DNA from: Bacteroidales bacterium UBA1374
Lineage (GTDB): Bacteria; Bacteroidota; Bacteroidia; Bacteroidales; UBA932
Reading direction: 5' to 3'
NCBI GenBank assembly: GCA_002305545.1
Contig: DBRG01000019.1
Coordinates: forward strand, 189,346-252,457
DNA: 63,112 nt
Shown here piece after piece: positions 25,661-35,895 of this stretch (its first letter is position 1; every line of letters begins with the position of its first letter). Made by a program: the position numbers and the translations under genes. The notes under the pieces were generated by a model. That model searched no databases. It saw nothing but the letters and a program-made list of their open reading frames with translations, and was not told the origin of the DNA.

Positions 25661-26680
25661 ATGAAATCACCTATCAGCATGATATCAGATCAGGAAAAAA
25701 TCAAAGAATTGGCAATCTCATATTTTGAGGGAAACATCCATTTGAAAGATGAGGGCATACTATTCGATTTTTTAAGTCAATCAAAAGAAAACAAATCACT
25801 TTTCAGAAAATGGGAGCAGGATTGGCTCCGGGAACATAAACCAAACCAACAAACCCTTATTTTATGGGACCGTCTTTCAACCGGCTATTGTAGCAGAAAA
25901 AAACAACTGCTGGACTCTCCCATTGTACGTAAAAACGTCTTGTTCAGAAGGATTTTCCAGGGAGTGGCAGCGGCAGCTGTTTTAACTGCTGTTTTTCTGG
26001 GGATTGAACTGGGAAGACGGTCCGGGCAGGATGGAGGTTATGCGTTTGTGATTGAAACACAGAATGCTGAACAATCCAAAGTAATCCTTCCCGATGGCAC
26101 CGTGGTGTATCTGAACGCAGCAACAACACTCAGGTGCCCTGACAGATTCAATCAAAAGCACAGGACCATGGAACTGGATGGAGAAGCATACTTTGAAGTA
26201 GAAAGAAATGAGGAAATGCCTTTCATTGTCAAGGCCAAAAATATACCCATAAAAGTTCTGGGAACCAGGTTCAATGTAACAGCCTATGCAGATGAACCAT
26301 CAGTTACAACGGCATTGCTTGATGGCAGGCTGGAACTCGGAAGTGGGGATAAAAAGATCACCATGCATCCCGATGACATCATCCGTATTGATATCAACAC
26401 GAGAACCGTTTCAAAGTACAGGCAAAACGCATCGCAATATATTTCCTGGACTGAAAGAAGGTTTGAATACAACATGATAACATTCGATGAGCTCTTTAAA
26501 CGCCTCTCCCGTCAGTATGATGTCAATATCATTTTTACGGCTGAAAAGAAAATGGATAAGATTTTCAATATCTCCCTCAATAACGGGGAAACCATAACCG
26601 ATGTCCTGGATGCTCTTTCCCTGATCATTCCTTTCACCACAAGACGAGATGGAAAAAACCTGTATATAACATTCAAATAA
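25661..26680 (+). CDS. FecR-family anti-sigma factor
   Basis: 339 residues. A cytoplasmic N-terminal domain (about 1-95) for sigma binding, one membrane helix (about residues 100-115, AAAVLTAVFLGIELG), a periplasmic FecR domain (VILPDGTVVYLNAATTLRCP, ELDGEAYFEVERNEEMPFIV, VLGTRFNVTAY) and a C-terminal DUF4974 domain (FDELFKRLSRQYDVNIIFTA). Transmits the state of the SusC receptor to the ECF sigma. The next gene begins 6 nt after its stop. Confidence 0.95.
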   Translation: MKSPISMISDQEKIKELAISYFEGNIHLKDEGILFDFLSQSKENKSLFRKWEQDWLREHKPNQQTLILWDRLSTGYCSRKKQLLDSPIVRKNVLFRRIFQGVAAAAVLTAVFLGIELGRRSGQDGGYAFVIETQNAEQSKVILPDGTVVYLNAATTLRCPDRFNQKHRTMELDGEAYFEVERNEEMPFIVKAKNIPIKVLGTRFNVTAYADEPSVTTALLDGRLELGSGDKKITMHPDDIIRIDINTRTVSKYRQNASQYISWTERRFEYNMITFDELFKRLSRQYDVNIIFTAEKKMDKIFNISLNNGETITDVLDALSLIIPFTTRRDGKNLYITFK

Positions 26681-26686
26681 ATCATT

Positions 26687-29600
26687 ATGCATATTAACCT
26701 AAACCTTAAAAGACTTGTACTCACTTCAGGATTGATCCTGCTGGGAGTATTTTCTTTCGGACAGACGATCACCCGGGAGTTTGTGAACGTCCCATTGGTC
26801 AATGTTTTGAAAGAAGTTGAGAAACAGACAGGTATGTCTGTAATTTACGAAACCAGCGAGGTCAATGAATCGTATCTGGTAACCGCCAGATTTGATAATG
26901 CATCTGTAGAAGAAGTTTTACAGACGGTACTCGATGGATCGTTATATTACTCTATTGAAGGCAAGATCATAGTGCTTCATAAGCAGCCTTCTGAGAAAGA
27001 GAAACCGGTTTCCCAGGTTCAACAGCAACAGGAGAATCGTGTTACAGGCACAGTTGTTGACGAGTCTGGTCTTCCGATTATCGGAGCTTCCATTGTTGCC
27101 CAGGGATCTCAGACTACCGCCATTACAGATATGGATGGTAATTTTTCCATCCATATACCAGCTGATGGCGTCCTGATAGCCTCCTACATAGGATTTGTCA
27201 CCCGCACAGTTCCTGTCAACAACCAGACAGGAATCCGCATAGTGATGAGCGAAGACCGTCTTATTCTTGATGAAGTGGTTGTTGTGGGCTACGGAACTCA
27301 AAAGAAGAAACTGCTCACGGGGGCCAACCTGAACATCAAGGAAGAAGACATCACCAAAAGAAGCACCCAGAATGCTCTTGATGCACTTATAGGACAAAGC
27401 CCCGGAGTACAGATCATAGCTTCTTCTGGACAGCCAGGTGAAAATTTCCGTGTAAGTGTAAGGGGTTTGGGAACTGTGGGTGATGCCACACCTTTATATG
27501 TGGTAGATGGAGTACAGGTAAGCAGTATATCCCATATCAATCCTTCTGAGATTGAATCCATTGATGTTTTGAAAGATGCAGCTTCGGCAGCTATTTACGG
27601 CGCACGGGCAGCCAACGGTGTATTGCTTGTCACAACAAAAAAAGGGAAAACCGGTAAAACAGTGGTTGGATATGATGGATTTATCGGGTTTCAGTCCCTG
27701 GTAAGAATGCCCGAGATGCTCAATGCACAGGATTATATGATGATCATGGATGAAGCCAGTATAAATTCCGGTGGTACAGCTTATGGCTGGTCAAGTGAGT
27801 TTAAAATTGATCCGGTCAAGATCGGGCAGGGAACCGACTGGCTAGACCAAATAGTTGTCAAAAATGCTAAAACGCAGAATCACGTGGTTAGTGTGAGCGG
27901 TGGGTCCCAGGTCAGTGTCTTTGCCTTGTCTTTGAGTTACAGCGGACAGGAAGGAGTGATTGGGGGTAAGGATTATTCCAATAATGAACGGTTTAATTTC
28001 CGTATTAATAGTGACCATAAAGTTTATAAGGATATTGTAAAAATAGGTGAGAATATCTCCTTGTCCTTTATCAACCGTCATGGAGTTCTGATCGGGAACC
28101 AGTTCAATAATATCATTAATGAAGCATTAAGGGCCACCCCTGTTTTAACCCCCTATAATGAGGACGGGACAGACTACGCATCGGCAACATTATGGTATGT
28201 AGATGAAACGAATCCGTTGGCATCACTGGTTATGAGAAATCAGAACAAAACACAGACAGCCAGGTTGTCCGGAGATATTTACCTGGAGGTCCAGCCCATA
28301 AAGAATTTAAAGCTCAGAAGTGTCTTTGCCCTGGATTACAATAATTCCAATTCAAGGAGTTATACACCGCAATATTATTACGGAAGTGGCTTTTTCAACG
28401 ACACCGATTACGTGATACAGCAGAATGCACTTAGAACCAGCTGGTCATGGGAAAATACCCTCAACTATAATTTCAATCTTAAAAATCACAATTTTGATAT
28501 CCTGCTTGGTATGCAGGCCAGGCAGGAAACCGGTCAATACCTTTCTGCTCAAAAATATGATCTGATATTCAATGATTTCGATCATGCCTGGATACGCAAT
28601 GCCACCAATTCGAATGCGAATATGGTCATTGTAGACGGATACCCCTACAACCTGGATAACCTTGTTTCTTATTTCGGCCGTATCAGTTATAACTACAAGG
28701 AAAAATACATGATTACCGCAACGGTCAGGGCCGATGGATCTTCAAAATTCGGTCCTGCCAATAGATTCGGTGTATTTCCGTCTGTATCTGCTGGATGGGT
28801 AATTAGCAGCGGAGGTTTCATGGAGGGTGTGAAAGATGTGGTCAGCTTCCTCAAACTGAGGGCCAGCTGGGGGCAAAACGGGAATAACCGTATAGCCGAT
28901 TACACGTATCTTTCAACCATAACGACCACTTCTTATGCATTCGGAGATAAGGACAACCAAACTTCCACCACAACAGGTGTTTATGAAAATTCCATGCCCA
29001 ATGTAAATGTCAAGTGGGAAACTTCCGAACAACTTGACCTGGGTCTGGATATGCAATTCCTAAACGGGAAAATACAGGCCGCTTTTGACTATTACAACAA
29101 AACAACAAGGGACTGGCTGTTACAGGCCGATGTGCTGGATGTGTTCGGTGCCCAGCAAAATCCCTATATCAACGGCGGTTCTGTAAGAAACAAGGGTGTT
29201 GAATTCGGGGCTTCGTATTTTGGCCAGATAGGGAACGAGTTTCGTTTTTCTATTGGCGCTAACGGTGCGTTCAACAAAAATGAAGTCATATCGATTCCCA
29301 ATGTGGAAGGGATCATACACGGATCCCAGGATATTCTGTTCAAGGGAATGCAGGAAATGAACCGTGCCCAGGAGGGTTATCCCATTGGCTATTTCTGGGG
29401 ATTGAACATGCTGGGGATTTTCCAGAATCAGAGTCAGATAGACAACCATAAAAATTCCGAAGGTAAAGTGATCCAACCCTATGCCAAACCGGGAGATATC
29501 ATCTATGACGACACCAACGATGACGGAAATATAACACAGGCAGACAATATTTACCTTGGACAACCTTATCCCACAACTACGATTGGATTGAATCTTTCCC

Positions 29601-30067
29601 TCAATTACAAGGGATTTGATTTCTATTTGGTTGGGAACGGCTCTTTTGGTATGCAGATCGCAAAATGTTACCGTCCGGTGGACCGTAAACAATACAACTA
29701 TACCACGGATATTCTGGGTCGCTGGACAGGAGAAGGCACCTCAAACACTATCCCCCGTGTGACCAATGGTGATGAAGACAACGGGAACCGTCTGTATATG
29801 TCTCAGATATACATAGAAGATGCCGATTTCTTCCGCATCAGCAATGTTACCCTTGGATATAACTTTGCCCGTTTATTCAAGCAAAAGACAGCCATAAGCC
29901 AGTTGCGCGCTTACGTAACGGTTCAGAATGCACTGGTCATTACCAGGTATTCCGGAATGGATCCTGAAGTGGGATACAACGGTGGTTCTACATGGGGATC
30001 CGGTATAGATCTGGGCTTTTATCCACGTGCCCGGACAATCCTCTTTGGTTTGAGTATTAAACTTTAA
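26687..30067 (+). CDS. SusC/RagA-type TonB-linked outer-membrane transporter with STN domain
   Basis: 1126 residues. Signal peptide, an STN signalling domain (VPLVNVLKEVEKQTGMSVIY, residues about 30-100), a carboxypeptidase-regulatory-like domain (VTGTVVDESGLPIIGASIV), the TonB-box-like DEVVVVGYGTQKK, a plug (ALIGQSPGVQI, VRGLGTVGDATPLYVVDGVQ) and a 22-strand barrel ending ILFGLSIKL. The STN domain fits regulation by the FecR/ECF pair upstream. With the SusD-like protein it should import an oligosaccharide. Confidence 0.97.
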   Translation: MHINLNLKRLVLTSGLILLGVFSFGQTITREFVNVPLVNVLKEVEKQTGMSVIYETSEVNESYLVTARFDNASVEEVLQTVLDGSLYYSIEGKIIVLHKQPSEKEKPVSQVQQQQENRVTGTVVDESGLPIIGASIVAQGSQTTAITDMDGNFSIHIPADGVLIASYIGFVTRTVPVNNQTGIRIVMSEDRLILDEVVVVGYGTQKKKLLTGANLNIKEEDITKRSTQNALDALIGQSPGVQIIASSGQPGENFRVSVRGLGTVGDATPLYVVDGVQVSSISHINPSEIESIDVLKDAASAAIYGARAANGVLLVTTKKGKTGKTVVGYDGFIGFQSLVRMPEMLNAQDYMMIMDEASINSGGTAYGWSSEFKIDPVKIGQGTDWLDQIVVKNAKTQNHVVSVSGGSQVSVFALSLSYSGQEGVIGGKDYSNNERFNFRINSDHKVYKDIVKIGENISLSFINRHGVLIGNQFNNIINEALRATPVLTPYNEDGTDYASATLWYVDETNPLASLVMRNQNKTQTARLSGDIYLEVQPIKNLKLRSVFALDYNNSNSRSYTPQYYYGSGFFNDTDYVIQQNALRTSWSWENTLNYNFNLKNHNFDILLGMQARQETGQYLSAQKYDLIFNDFDHAWIRNATNSNANMVIVDGYPYNLDNLVSYFGRISYNYKEKYMITATVRADGSSKFGPANRFGVFPSVSAGWVISSGGFMEGVKDVVSFLKLRASWGQNGNNRIADYTYLSTITTTSYAFGDKDNQTSTTTGVYENSMPNVNVKWETSEQLDLGLDMQFLNGKIQAAFDYYNKTTRDWLLQADVLDVFGAQQNPYINGGSVRNKGVEFGASYFGQIGNEFRFSIGANGAFNKNEVISIPNVEGIIHGSQDILFKGMQEMNRAQEGYPIGYFWGLNMLGIFQNQSQIDNHKNSEGKVIQPYAKPGDIIYDDTNDDGNITQADNIYLGQPYPTTTIGLNLSLNYKGFDFYLVGNGSFGMQIAKCYRPVDRKQYNYTTDILGRWTGEGTSNTIPRVTNGDEDNGNRLYMSQIYIEDADFFRISNVTLGYNFARLFKQKTAISQLRAYVTVQNALVITRYSGMDPEVGYNGGSTWGSGIDLGFYPRARTILFGLSIKL

Positions 30068-30081
30068 AAACGACGGAGATT

Positions 30082-31710
30082 ATGAAATATATATTAAAAC
30101 TAGCAGCAGTAATCTTAGTATCGGTTAACCTGTCATCCTGTTCAGATGATTTTCTTAAAAGTGAACCGATGACTCAACTGACTTCAGCAAATTTCTACAA
30201 AACCCCCGAAGATCTTTATATGTCTTTGGTAGGTTGCTATCAGCAGCTCAGGGGAGGCTACGGAGATTTTTTCCAGATTCTGAACATTGCGGCAGATGAT
30301 TGTTACGGGGGAGGCGGATATACCGATGCTTATGGTAACCAGATATGGGATGAGTTTACTCATTACAATGACCTGGAAATTAATCGTTACACTTGGGCTT
30401 CAAAGGTCTGGCGTGCCATCAGAAGATGCAATGTGGTGGTGGAACAGGCAGAAAATATTGACTGGGGGGCAAACCCCAAGCTGAAAAATCAATATGTGGC
30501 CGAGGCCAGGATGCTCAGGGCCTACTGGTATTTCATGACACAAGCCTGTTTTGGTCACATACCCCTGATCACAACTTCGGAACAACTTGAAATTGAAGGT
30601 CAGGCAGATCCTGACGATGTGTACGCTTACATCGCAGAAGATTTGAAATTTGCCGTTGAGAATCTGCCTGCGACCCGATTCCAGGATATTTCCAAGGGCG
30701 AAATAGGCCATGTGACCAAGTGGTTTGCACAGGGATTTGCCGCCAGGGTATACCTTTTCTATACCGGATACTACGGCAAAGGTGAAATGCCCGGCCTGAC
30801 CAAAATCCAGGTTACGGGCTATCTGAATGATATCATAACCAACAGCGGGCATGCATTAGTTCCGAGTTTCAGCTCACTCTGGCCTTGGTCTATGAGAAAA
30901 GATTACTGGTCCAAGCAATCCCTTTACGTGGGTAATCCCAACCTGGTGTATGCCGGAGAGTACAATCCCGAGATCGTATTTGCTGTAAAATTACATACGG
31001 GGTTCTCCTTCTCTCATTCACAATACATGGGCATGAGGGGAGAAAAAAAGGCAGGAGATTATGACCCGTTTACTTCCGGGTGGGGAATGGCCACCATAAC
31101 TCCTAAGGCTTACAATTGGTTTGAAGAAGGTGATACGCGCCGTTTTGCCTCTATCGTTAATCTGGCTGCAGAAGGGATCCCGTGCGATGGAACGGATCAA
31201 CGTGAATTCACCGGTTACGTACATAAAAAATACCAAAACCTGACATCTCCTGTTGACCGCACAAAAGGGTATCCGCAGTATTTAGGTGCCAGCAATAAGA
31301 ACGCCAATCCCCAGGACCAGATCATCATGCGGTATTCTGACGTTCTCCTGATGGCTGCCGAACTTGTTGTGGACACAAATCCTTCCCAGGCTCTTAATTA
31401 CGTTAACCAGGTCCGTAACAGGGCATTTGAAAACACCTCACATGCGTTGAAATCTGTTACCAAACAGGATATCCTGGACGAAAGGGCAAGGGAATTTGTT
31501 TTTGAAGCCCTGCGTTACCATGATGTGCTTCGCCAGGGACTCACCAAAGCAAAGCAAATCCTGGATGTAAAAGGCGAAATCGTATTAAACGGAAAAAATC
31601 CGACAACAAAAACCATCGACTGGCCTATTGAAAAAGAAGGCCTGTTAATGATTCCTTATAGTGATGTGTCTTTGTCAAATGGGAAACTTCTTCAGAATCC
31701 GGGATGGTAA
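30082..31710 (+). CDS. SusD/RagB-type surface glycan-binding lipoprotein
   Basis: 542 residues. Lipoprotein signal with Cys20 (VNLSSC) then SDDFLKSEPMTQLTSANFYK, typical of SusD N-termini. TPR-like helical core (VAEARMLRAYWYFMTQACFG) and the RagB C-terminal region (QIIMRYSDVLLMAAELVVD, DILDERAREFVFEALRYHDVLR). Lid and ligand-binding partner of the SusC-like protein encoded 14 nt upstream. Confidence 0.96.
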   Translation: MKYILKLAAVILVSVNLSSCSDDFLKSEPMTQLTSANFYKTPEDLYMSLVGCYQQLRGGYGDFFQILNIAADDCYGGGGYTDAYGNQIWDEFTHYNDLEINRYTWASKVWRAIRRCNVVVEQAENIDWGANPKLKNQYVAEARMLRAYWYFMTQACFGHIPLITTSEQLEIEGQADPDDVYAYIAEDLKFAVENLPATRFQDISKGEIGHVTKWFAQGFAARVYLFYTGYYGKGEMPGLTKIQVTGYLNDIITNSGHALVPSFSSLWPWSMRKDYWSKQSLYVGNPNLVYAGEYNPEIVFAVKLHTGFSFSHSQYMGMRGEKKAGDYDPFTSGWGMATITPKAYNWFEEGDTRRFASIVNLAAEGIPCDGTDQREFTGYVHKKYQNLTSPVDRTKGYPQYLGASNKNANPQDQIIMRYSDVLLMAAELVVDTNPSQALNYVNQVRNRAFENTSHALKSVTKQDILDERAREFVFEALRYHDVLRQGLTKAKQILDVKGEIVLNGKNPTTKTIDWPIEKEGLLMIPYSDVSLSNGKLLQNPGW

Positions 31711-31727
31711 CTTTTTAAATTGAAAAA

Positions 31728-33467
31728 ATGAACAAAAAAATACTCGTTTTAATCACCCTGCTGTCATTTTTGGGCATTAACCTTCAGGCACAGCAACCTG
31801 CACTGAAAAAGAAAGGGGATGCCACCCAAATGTACGTAGATGGGAAACCTATGCTGATGCTGGCCGGTGAACTGGGAAATTCTTCCAGTTCCAGCGAAGC
31901 CTACCTGAAAGATGTATGGCCCGGACTAAAGGCGTTGAATTACAACACAATACTTGCAGCCATCACGTGGGAAATGATAGAACCCGAAGAAGGTGTGTTT
32001 GATTTCAGTTCTGTTGATCACCTGATCCGCAGTGCCCGCCAGTACGATCTGAAACTGGTACTGCTCTGGTTTGCCAGCTGGAAGAATGCCGCCTCCACCT
32101 ACATTCCCCTATGGGTTAAAAAGGATTACCAGAGATTTCCACGGGCCGAAGATGCAAGCGGAAAACCGGTGGAGATCCTCTCCGCTGTTTCCGAAGAAAA
32201 CATGAAAGCCGATGCCCGTGCCTTCCGTTCCCTGATGAAGCACATAGCCCAGGTGGACGGCACAGAACATACAGTGCTTATGATGCAGATAGAAAATGAA
32301 CCGGGCATACTCAATACCCCCAGGGATTATTCTCCTGAAGCCGAAGCGCTTTTCAACGGGCCCATCCCCGAAGACCTGGTCCAATATCTGAAAAAGAACA
32401 AAAACAACCTGAGCAGGGACCTTGCAAAAATTTGGAGTGCAAACGGGTCCAAAACAAAAGGAACCTGGGAGGAGGTATTTGGCAAGAGCAAGATCGGCGG
32501 ATGGAGCCACACCGGGGAATTTGACTGGCACGACATGTATTACTATACAGAGGAGTTGTTCATGGGTTATTATTATGCCCGATATATGGGTTACGTGGCA
32601 GCCGAGGGAAAGAAGGAGTATGATATTCCCATGTATGCCAACGCTTGGCTTAAAGGGCCCGATTACGGCTGGTCCGGAATGCACCCCGGGGGAGGGCCGC
32701 TTCCCAGCGTTATGGACATGTACCGTTGTGCCGGACCGGCCATTGATATTTTATCTCCGGACATATATGTACCTCATTTCACAGAAATTGTCGAATGGTA
32801 TGACCAATTGGGAAATCCTTTGTTTATTCCCGAGACCAGGGGAGGCGAGCTGGGTGTTTCGCGCCTGTTGTGGTGCCTCGGGGAGCACAATCTGATGGGC
32901 TTCTCTCCTTTTGGGATCGATCGTGGTGCAAGAACCGGTCTTGCCGGCGCCCAGGTAGATCCCCTTGCACAGGCATACAAACTCATTGACGGAATGCAGG
33001 AGGTAATCCTGGAATACCAGGGAACCGATAATATCCGGGGTTTCTTTGTAGACAATGACAACCCTGAACAATCTTTTGTTTTAGGTGAGTATATTGTTAC
33101 AGCCGACCTGATGCGCCCCAGAAACTATGCCTCCATGGGTGCTCCCGCTCCCACCGGAGTGAGGACTGTGCCCGAAACCGCTTCAGGAGGCGGATTTATT
33201 ATCCTTCAGCCCAACGGGGAATACATAGTCATGGCACGCAATGTCAATGTCAGGTTTGCTCCGGCCCAACCGGGGAACCTGCCATACATTGGTTTGGGAA
33301 CTTTAACCGAAGGAGTATTTGAAAATGGAAAATGGATTCAGGGACGGGTGTTGAACGGGGACCAGATCCATGGCAGCATATTTACCGGAACCGGACTAAA
33401 AATGAACACACTGGGCATTCAGAGAGTTACATTATACCGTTACGGTAAAAGAGATATCAAACAGTGA
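31728..33467 (+). CDS. GH35-type beta-galactosidase with DUF5597 C-terminal domain
   Basis: 579 residues, exported (signal ends near NLQAQ). TIM barrel with YNTILAAITWEMIEPEEG and catalytic carboxylates in IENEPG (acid/base E191) and FIPETRGG (nucleophile E369). The C-terminal DUF5597 part (from about 430) is the layout known from the Cellvibrio xyloglucan beta-galactosidase Bgl35A. With a GH31 alpha-xylosidase-like enzyme next to it, removal of galactose from xyloglucan side chains is a reasonable proposal. Specificity is inferred. Confidence 0.85.
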   Translation: MNKKILVLITLLSFLGINLQAQQPALKKKGDATQMYVDGKPMLMLAGELGNSSSSSEAYLKDVWPGLKALNYNTILAAITWEMIEPEEGVFDFSSVDHLIRSARQYDLKLVLLWFASWKNAASTYIPLWVKKDYQRFPRAEDASGKPVEILSAVSEENMKADARAFRSLMKHIAQVDGTEHTVLMMQIENEPGILNTPRDYSPEAEALFNGPIPEDLVQYLKKNKNNLSRDLAKIWSANGSKTKGTWEEVFGKSKIGGWSHTGEFDWHDMYYYTEELFMGYYYARYMGYVAAEGKKEYDIPMYANAWLKGPDYGWSGMHPGGGPLPSVMDMYRCAGPAIDILSPDIYVPHFTEIVEWYDQLGNPLFIPETRGGELGVSRLLWCLGEHNLMGFSPFGIDRGARTGLAGAQVDPLAQAYKLIDGMQEVILEYQGTDNIRGFFVDNDNPEQSFVLGEYIVTADLMRPRNYASMGAPAPTGVRTVPETASGGGFIILQPNGEYIVMARNVNVRFAPAQPGNLPYIGLGTLTEGVFENGKWIQGRVLNGDQIHGSIFTGTGLKMNTLGIQRVTLYRYGKRDIKQ

Positions 33468-33501
33468 TAGTTTGGTTATTTAGTTTTTTAGGTTAGATGA
33501 T

Positions 33502-33537
33502 AATCTTTCACCTCATACTCGTGTGAGGTGAAAGATT
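33502..33537 (+). other. Strong intercistronic hairpin between GH35 and GH31 genes
   Basis: 14-bp perfect stem (33502-33515 with 33524-33537) and an 8-nt loop TACTCGTG, 35 nt after the GH35 stop. No T run follows, so it is not a standard terminator. It lies in a 206-bp gap, much longer than the other gaps in the operon, and may adjust relative expression by mRNA processing or partial termination. Confidence 0.75.
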
Positions 33538-33673
33538 TGAAATCTTTAGCCACATAGGAAACTACACTTTTTATCCTTACATTTATTCACCCGTTCGTGA
33601 TCTGGCAGTGTTTCAGAACCCGTTACGGAGCATGACAGGTAAATCCAATAACAATTAAATAAATGTGTCGTTT

Positions 33674-35887
33674 ATGAAAAGATTACTGATATTTTGCGGG
33701 GTGCTTTTGCTCTGCCTGCAAGCGAACACCCAGCCTTACCTTCAAAGCTCTGCCGTTGATGTAAGTCAGGATTTCAAGGATTTTAGCAATACGTATTTTT
33801 TTGCCGATTCACTGGCTTCATTCGATCCCGCAACAGCATCGGGGACCATCAGCTGGAAGCGTTACAGCCTTTTTGCAAGACAGGCATTCAACACCACGAC
33901 GGTGCTTCCCCAGCCCCTGAAGATGCTTGATTTTCCTGAAACGCAATACGAAAACGACCCACAGCTGCGTTTCAGCATTGATTTTATTTCACCGGTAACC
34001 GTCCGCCTCAGGGTGTACACTTCGCCGGTCATTCTTCCGGAAGAAGAATCACTCATGCTAACAGGAACGCCGCCCCGGGATGAATCCTGGACCTATAAAA
34101 AGGGGAATGGTACACACACCTATACGGGCCGGGGAGGGAGCATTGTGATCAGGGAGTATCCCTTCTCCATCATGCTCTGCGATGAGCGAGGCAGGGAAAT
34201 GACGCGCACCAGGCACTGGGCCGATAATGATTCCACCCAGATCAAAGTGTTACCCTTCCAGTTTATCAAAAGAGCCAGTGACAACATCCGGAGTATCAAC
34301 CCCGTATTTTCCCTGCGGCCGAACGAAAAAATCGTAGGATGCGGAGAGTCTCCGACTGCTCTGAACAAAGTCGGGCAAAAAGTGCATTTGTTTGTGACCG
34401 ATCCGCAAAGTCCGGAAGGAGATCAGATGTACAAGCCCATTCCCTTCTTTATCAGTAACAAGGGATACGGGATGTTCATGCATACCTCTGCGCCGGTCAC
34501 CTGTGATTTTGGCGCAACGCATGCCGGATCGGCCAAATTGTTCATGGCAGACGAAACGCTCGATCTTTTCCTGTTCTGGGGAAAGCCGGCCGAGATCATA
34601 GACCAGTACACCAACCTTACCGGCAAGGCCACCATGCCTCCCTTATGGTCTTTCGGGACCTGGATGAGCCGCATAACCTATTTTTCACAGGAAGAAGGCT
34701 ATGAAGTAGCCAGGCAATTGCGGCAGAACAGAATCCCTGCAGATGTGATCCATTTTGATACAGGCTGGTTCCAGACCGACTGGCAATGTGATTATGTATT
34801 TGCCCCTGACCGTTTCCCCGATGCCCAAAAGATGATCAATGACCTGCTGGCAGACGGATTTCATATTTCTCTATGGCAGTTGCCTTATTTCACCCCGAAA
34901 AACAAATACTTTCCCGAATTGATAGAAAAGGGCCTGTACGTTAAAAACGAGAAAGGAGGGCTTCCATACGAAGACGTAGTCCTGGACTTTTCCAATCCGG
35001 AAACGGTAACCTGGTACCAGGAAAAACTGGAAGGTTTACTCAAGATGGGGGTAGGAGCCATCAAAGTGGACTTTGGTGAAGGAGCCCCTCTCAACGGGTA
35101 TTATGCCAGTGGAAAAGGAGGCCTGTACGAACACAATCTGTATCCTTTGCGTTATAACAAAGCAGTGGCAGACATCACCCGCATAACCAAAAATGAAACG
35201 ATCATGTGGGCCAGAAGTGCCTGGGCAGGATCACAGCGCTATCCGCTGCATTGGGGAGGGGATGCTGCCAATACCGATATTGGCATGCTTACCACCCTGA
35301 GAAGCGGCCTTTCCCTGGGATTGTGCGGATTTTCTTTCTGGAGTCATGACATAGGCGGTTTTGTACAAAGTTGTCCGGAAGAATTGTACAGCCGCTGGCT
35401 CCCGTTTGGTTTTCTGACGTCCCATACACGTATTCACGGTGCACCACCCACCGAGCCATGGTATTACAGCAAAGACTTTATGGATGGTTTCCGCAGATCG
35501 GCAGAACTAAAATACCGCCTGATGCCCTATATCATTGAACAATCCCGGAAATGTACCCAAACGGGTTTGCCCATGCTGCGTGCCCTGCTCATTGAATATC
35601 ACGACGATCCGGCTGTATGGCAAATTGAAGACCAATATCTTTTTGGAAGTGATATTCTGGTAGCTCCCTTGTTTGAAAGTGACAGGGAACGTTCTGTCTA
35701 CCTGCCAGGAGACCGGTGGGTGGATTATCAGACGGGGAAAACTTATAGTACCGGCTGGCACAGGATAGCTGCCGGAGAAATCCCGGCCATCATCCTGGTC
35801 AGGAAAGGTGCAGAAATACCACAGGCCCCTGTGGCTCAAAGTACAGATAAAATCGAATGGGAAAAAGTAAAAAATATTAAATACTAG
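33674..35887 (+). CDS. GH31 alpha-xylosidase-like enzyme
   Basis: 737 residues from the ATG at 33674 (a GTG three codons earlier is also open). Signal peptide (LLIFCGVLLLCLQANTQ). Central TIM barrel with nucleophile in IKVDFGEGAP (D466) and acid/base in HWGGDAANTD (D530). The DFGE form, not the DMNE form of alpha-glucosidases, is the alpha-xylosidase (YicI-like) signature. Predicted to remove alpha-1,6-xylose from xyloglucan oligosaccharides. A substantial N-terminal beta domain (about 20-300) precedes the barrel. Confidence 0.9.
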   Translation: MKRLLIFCGVLLLCLQANTQPYLQSSAVDVSQDFKDFSNTYFFADSLASFDPATASGTISWKRYSLFARQAFNTTTVLPQPLKMLDFPETQYENDPQLRFSIDFISPVTVRLRVYTSPVILPEEESLMLTGTPPRDESWTYKKGNGTHTYTGRGGSIVIREYPFSIMLCDERGREMTRTRHWADNDSTQIKVLPFQFIKRASDNIRSINPVFSLRPNEKIVGCGESPTALNKVGQKVHLFVTDPQSPEGDQMYKPIPFFISNKGYGMFMHTSAPVTCDFGATHAGSAKLFMADETLDLFLFWGKPAEIIDQYTNLTGKATMPPLWSFGTWMSRITYFSQEEGYEVARQLRQNRIPADVIHFDTGWFQTDWQCDYVFAPDRFPDAQKMINDLLADGFHISLWQLPYFTPKNKYFPELIEKGLYVKNEKGGLPYEDVVLDFSNPETVTWYQEKLEGLLKMGVGAIKVDFGEGAPLNGYYASGKGGLYEHNLYPLRYNKAVADITRITKNETIMWARSAWAGSQRYPLHWGGDAANTDIGMLTTLRSGLSLGLCGFSFWSHDIGGFVQSCPEELYSRWLPFGFLTSHTRIHGAPPTEPWYYSKDFMDGFRRSAELKYRLMPYIIEQSRKCTQTGLPMLRALLIEYHDDPAVWQIEDQYLFGSDILVAPLFESDRERSVYLPGDRWVDYQTGKTYSTGWHRIAAGEIPAIILVRKGAEIPQAPVAQSTDKIEWEKVKNIKY

Positions 35888-35895
35888 TATTGTAT

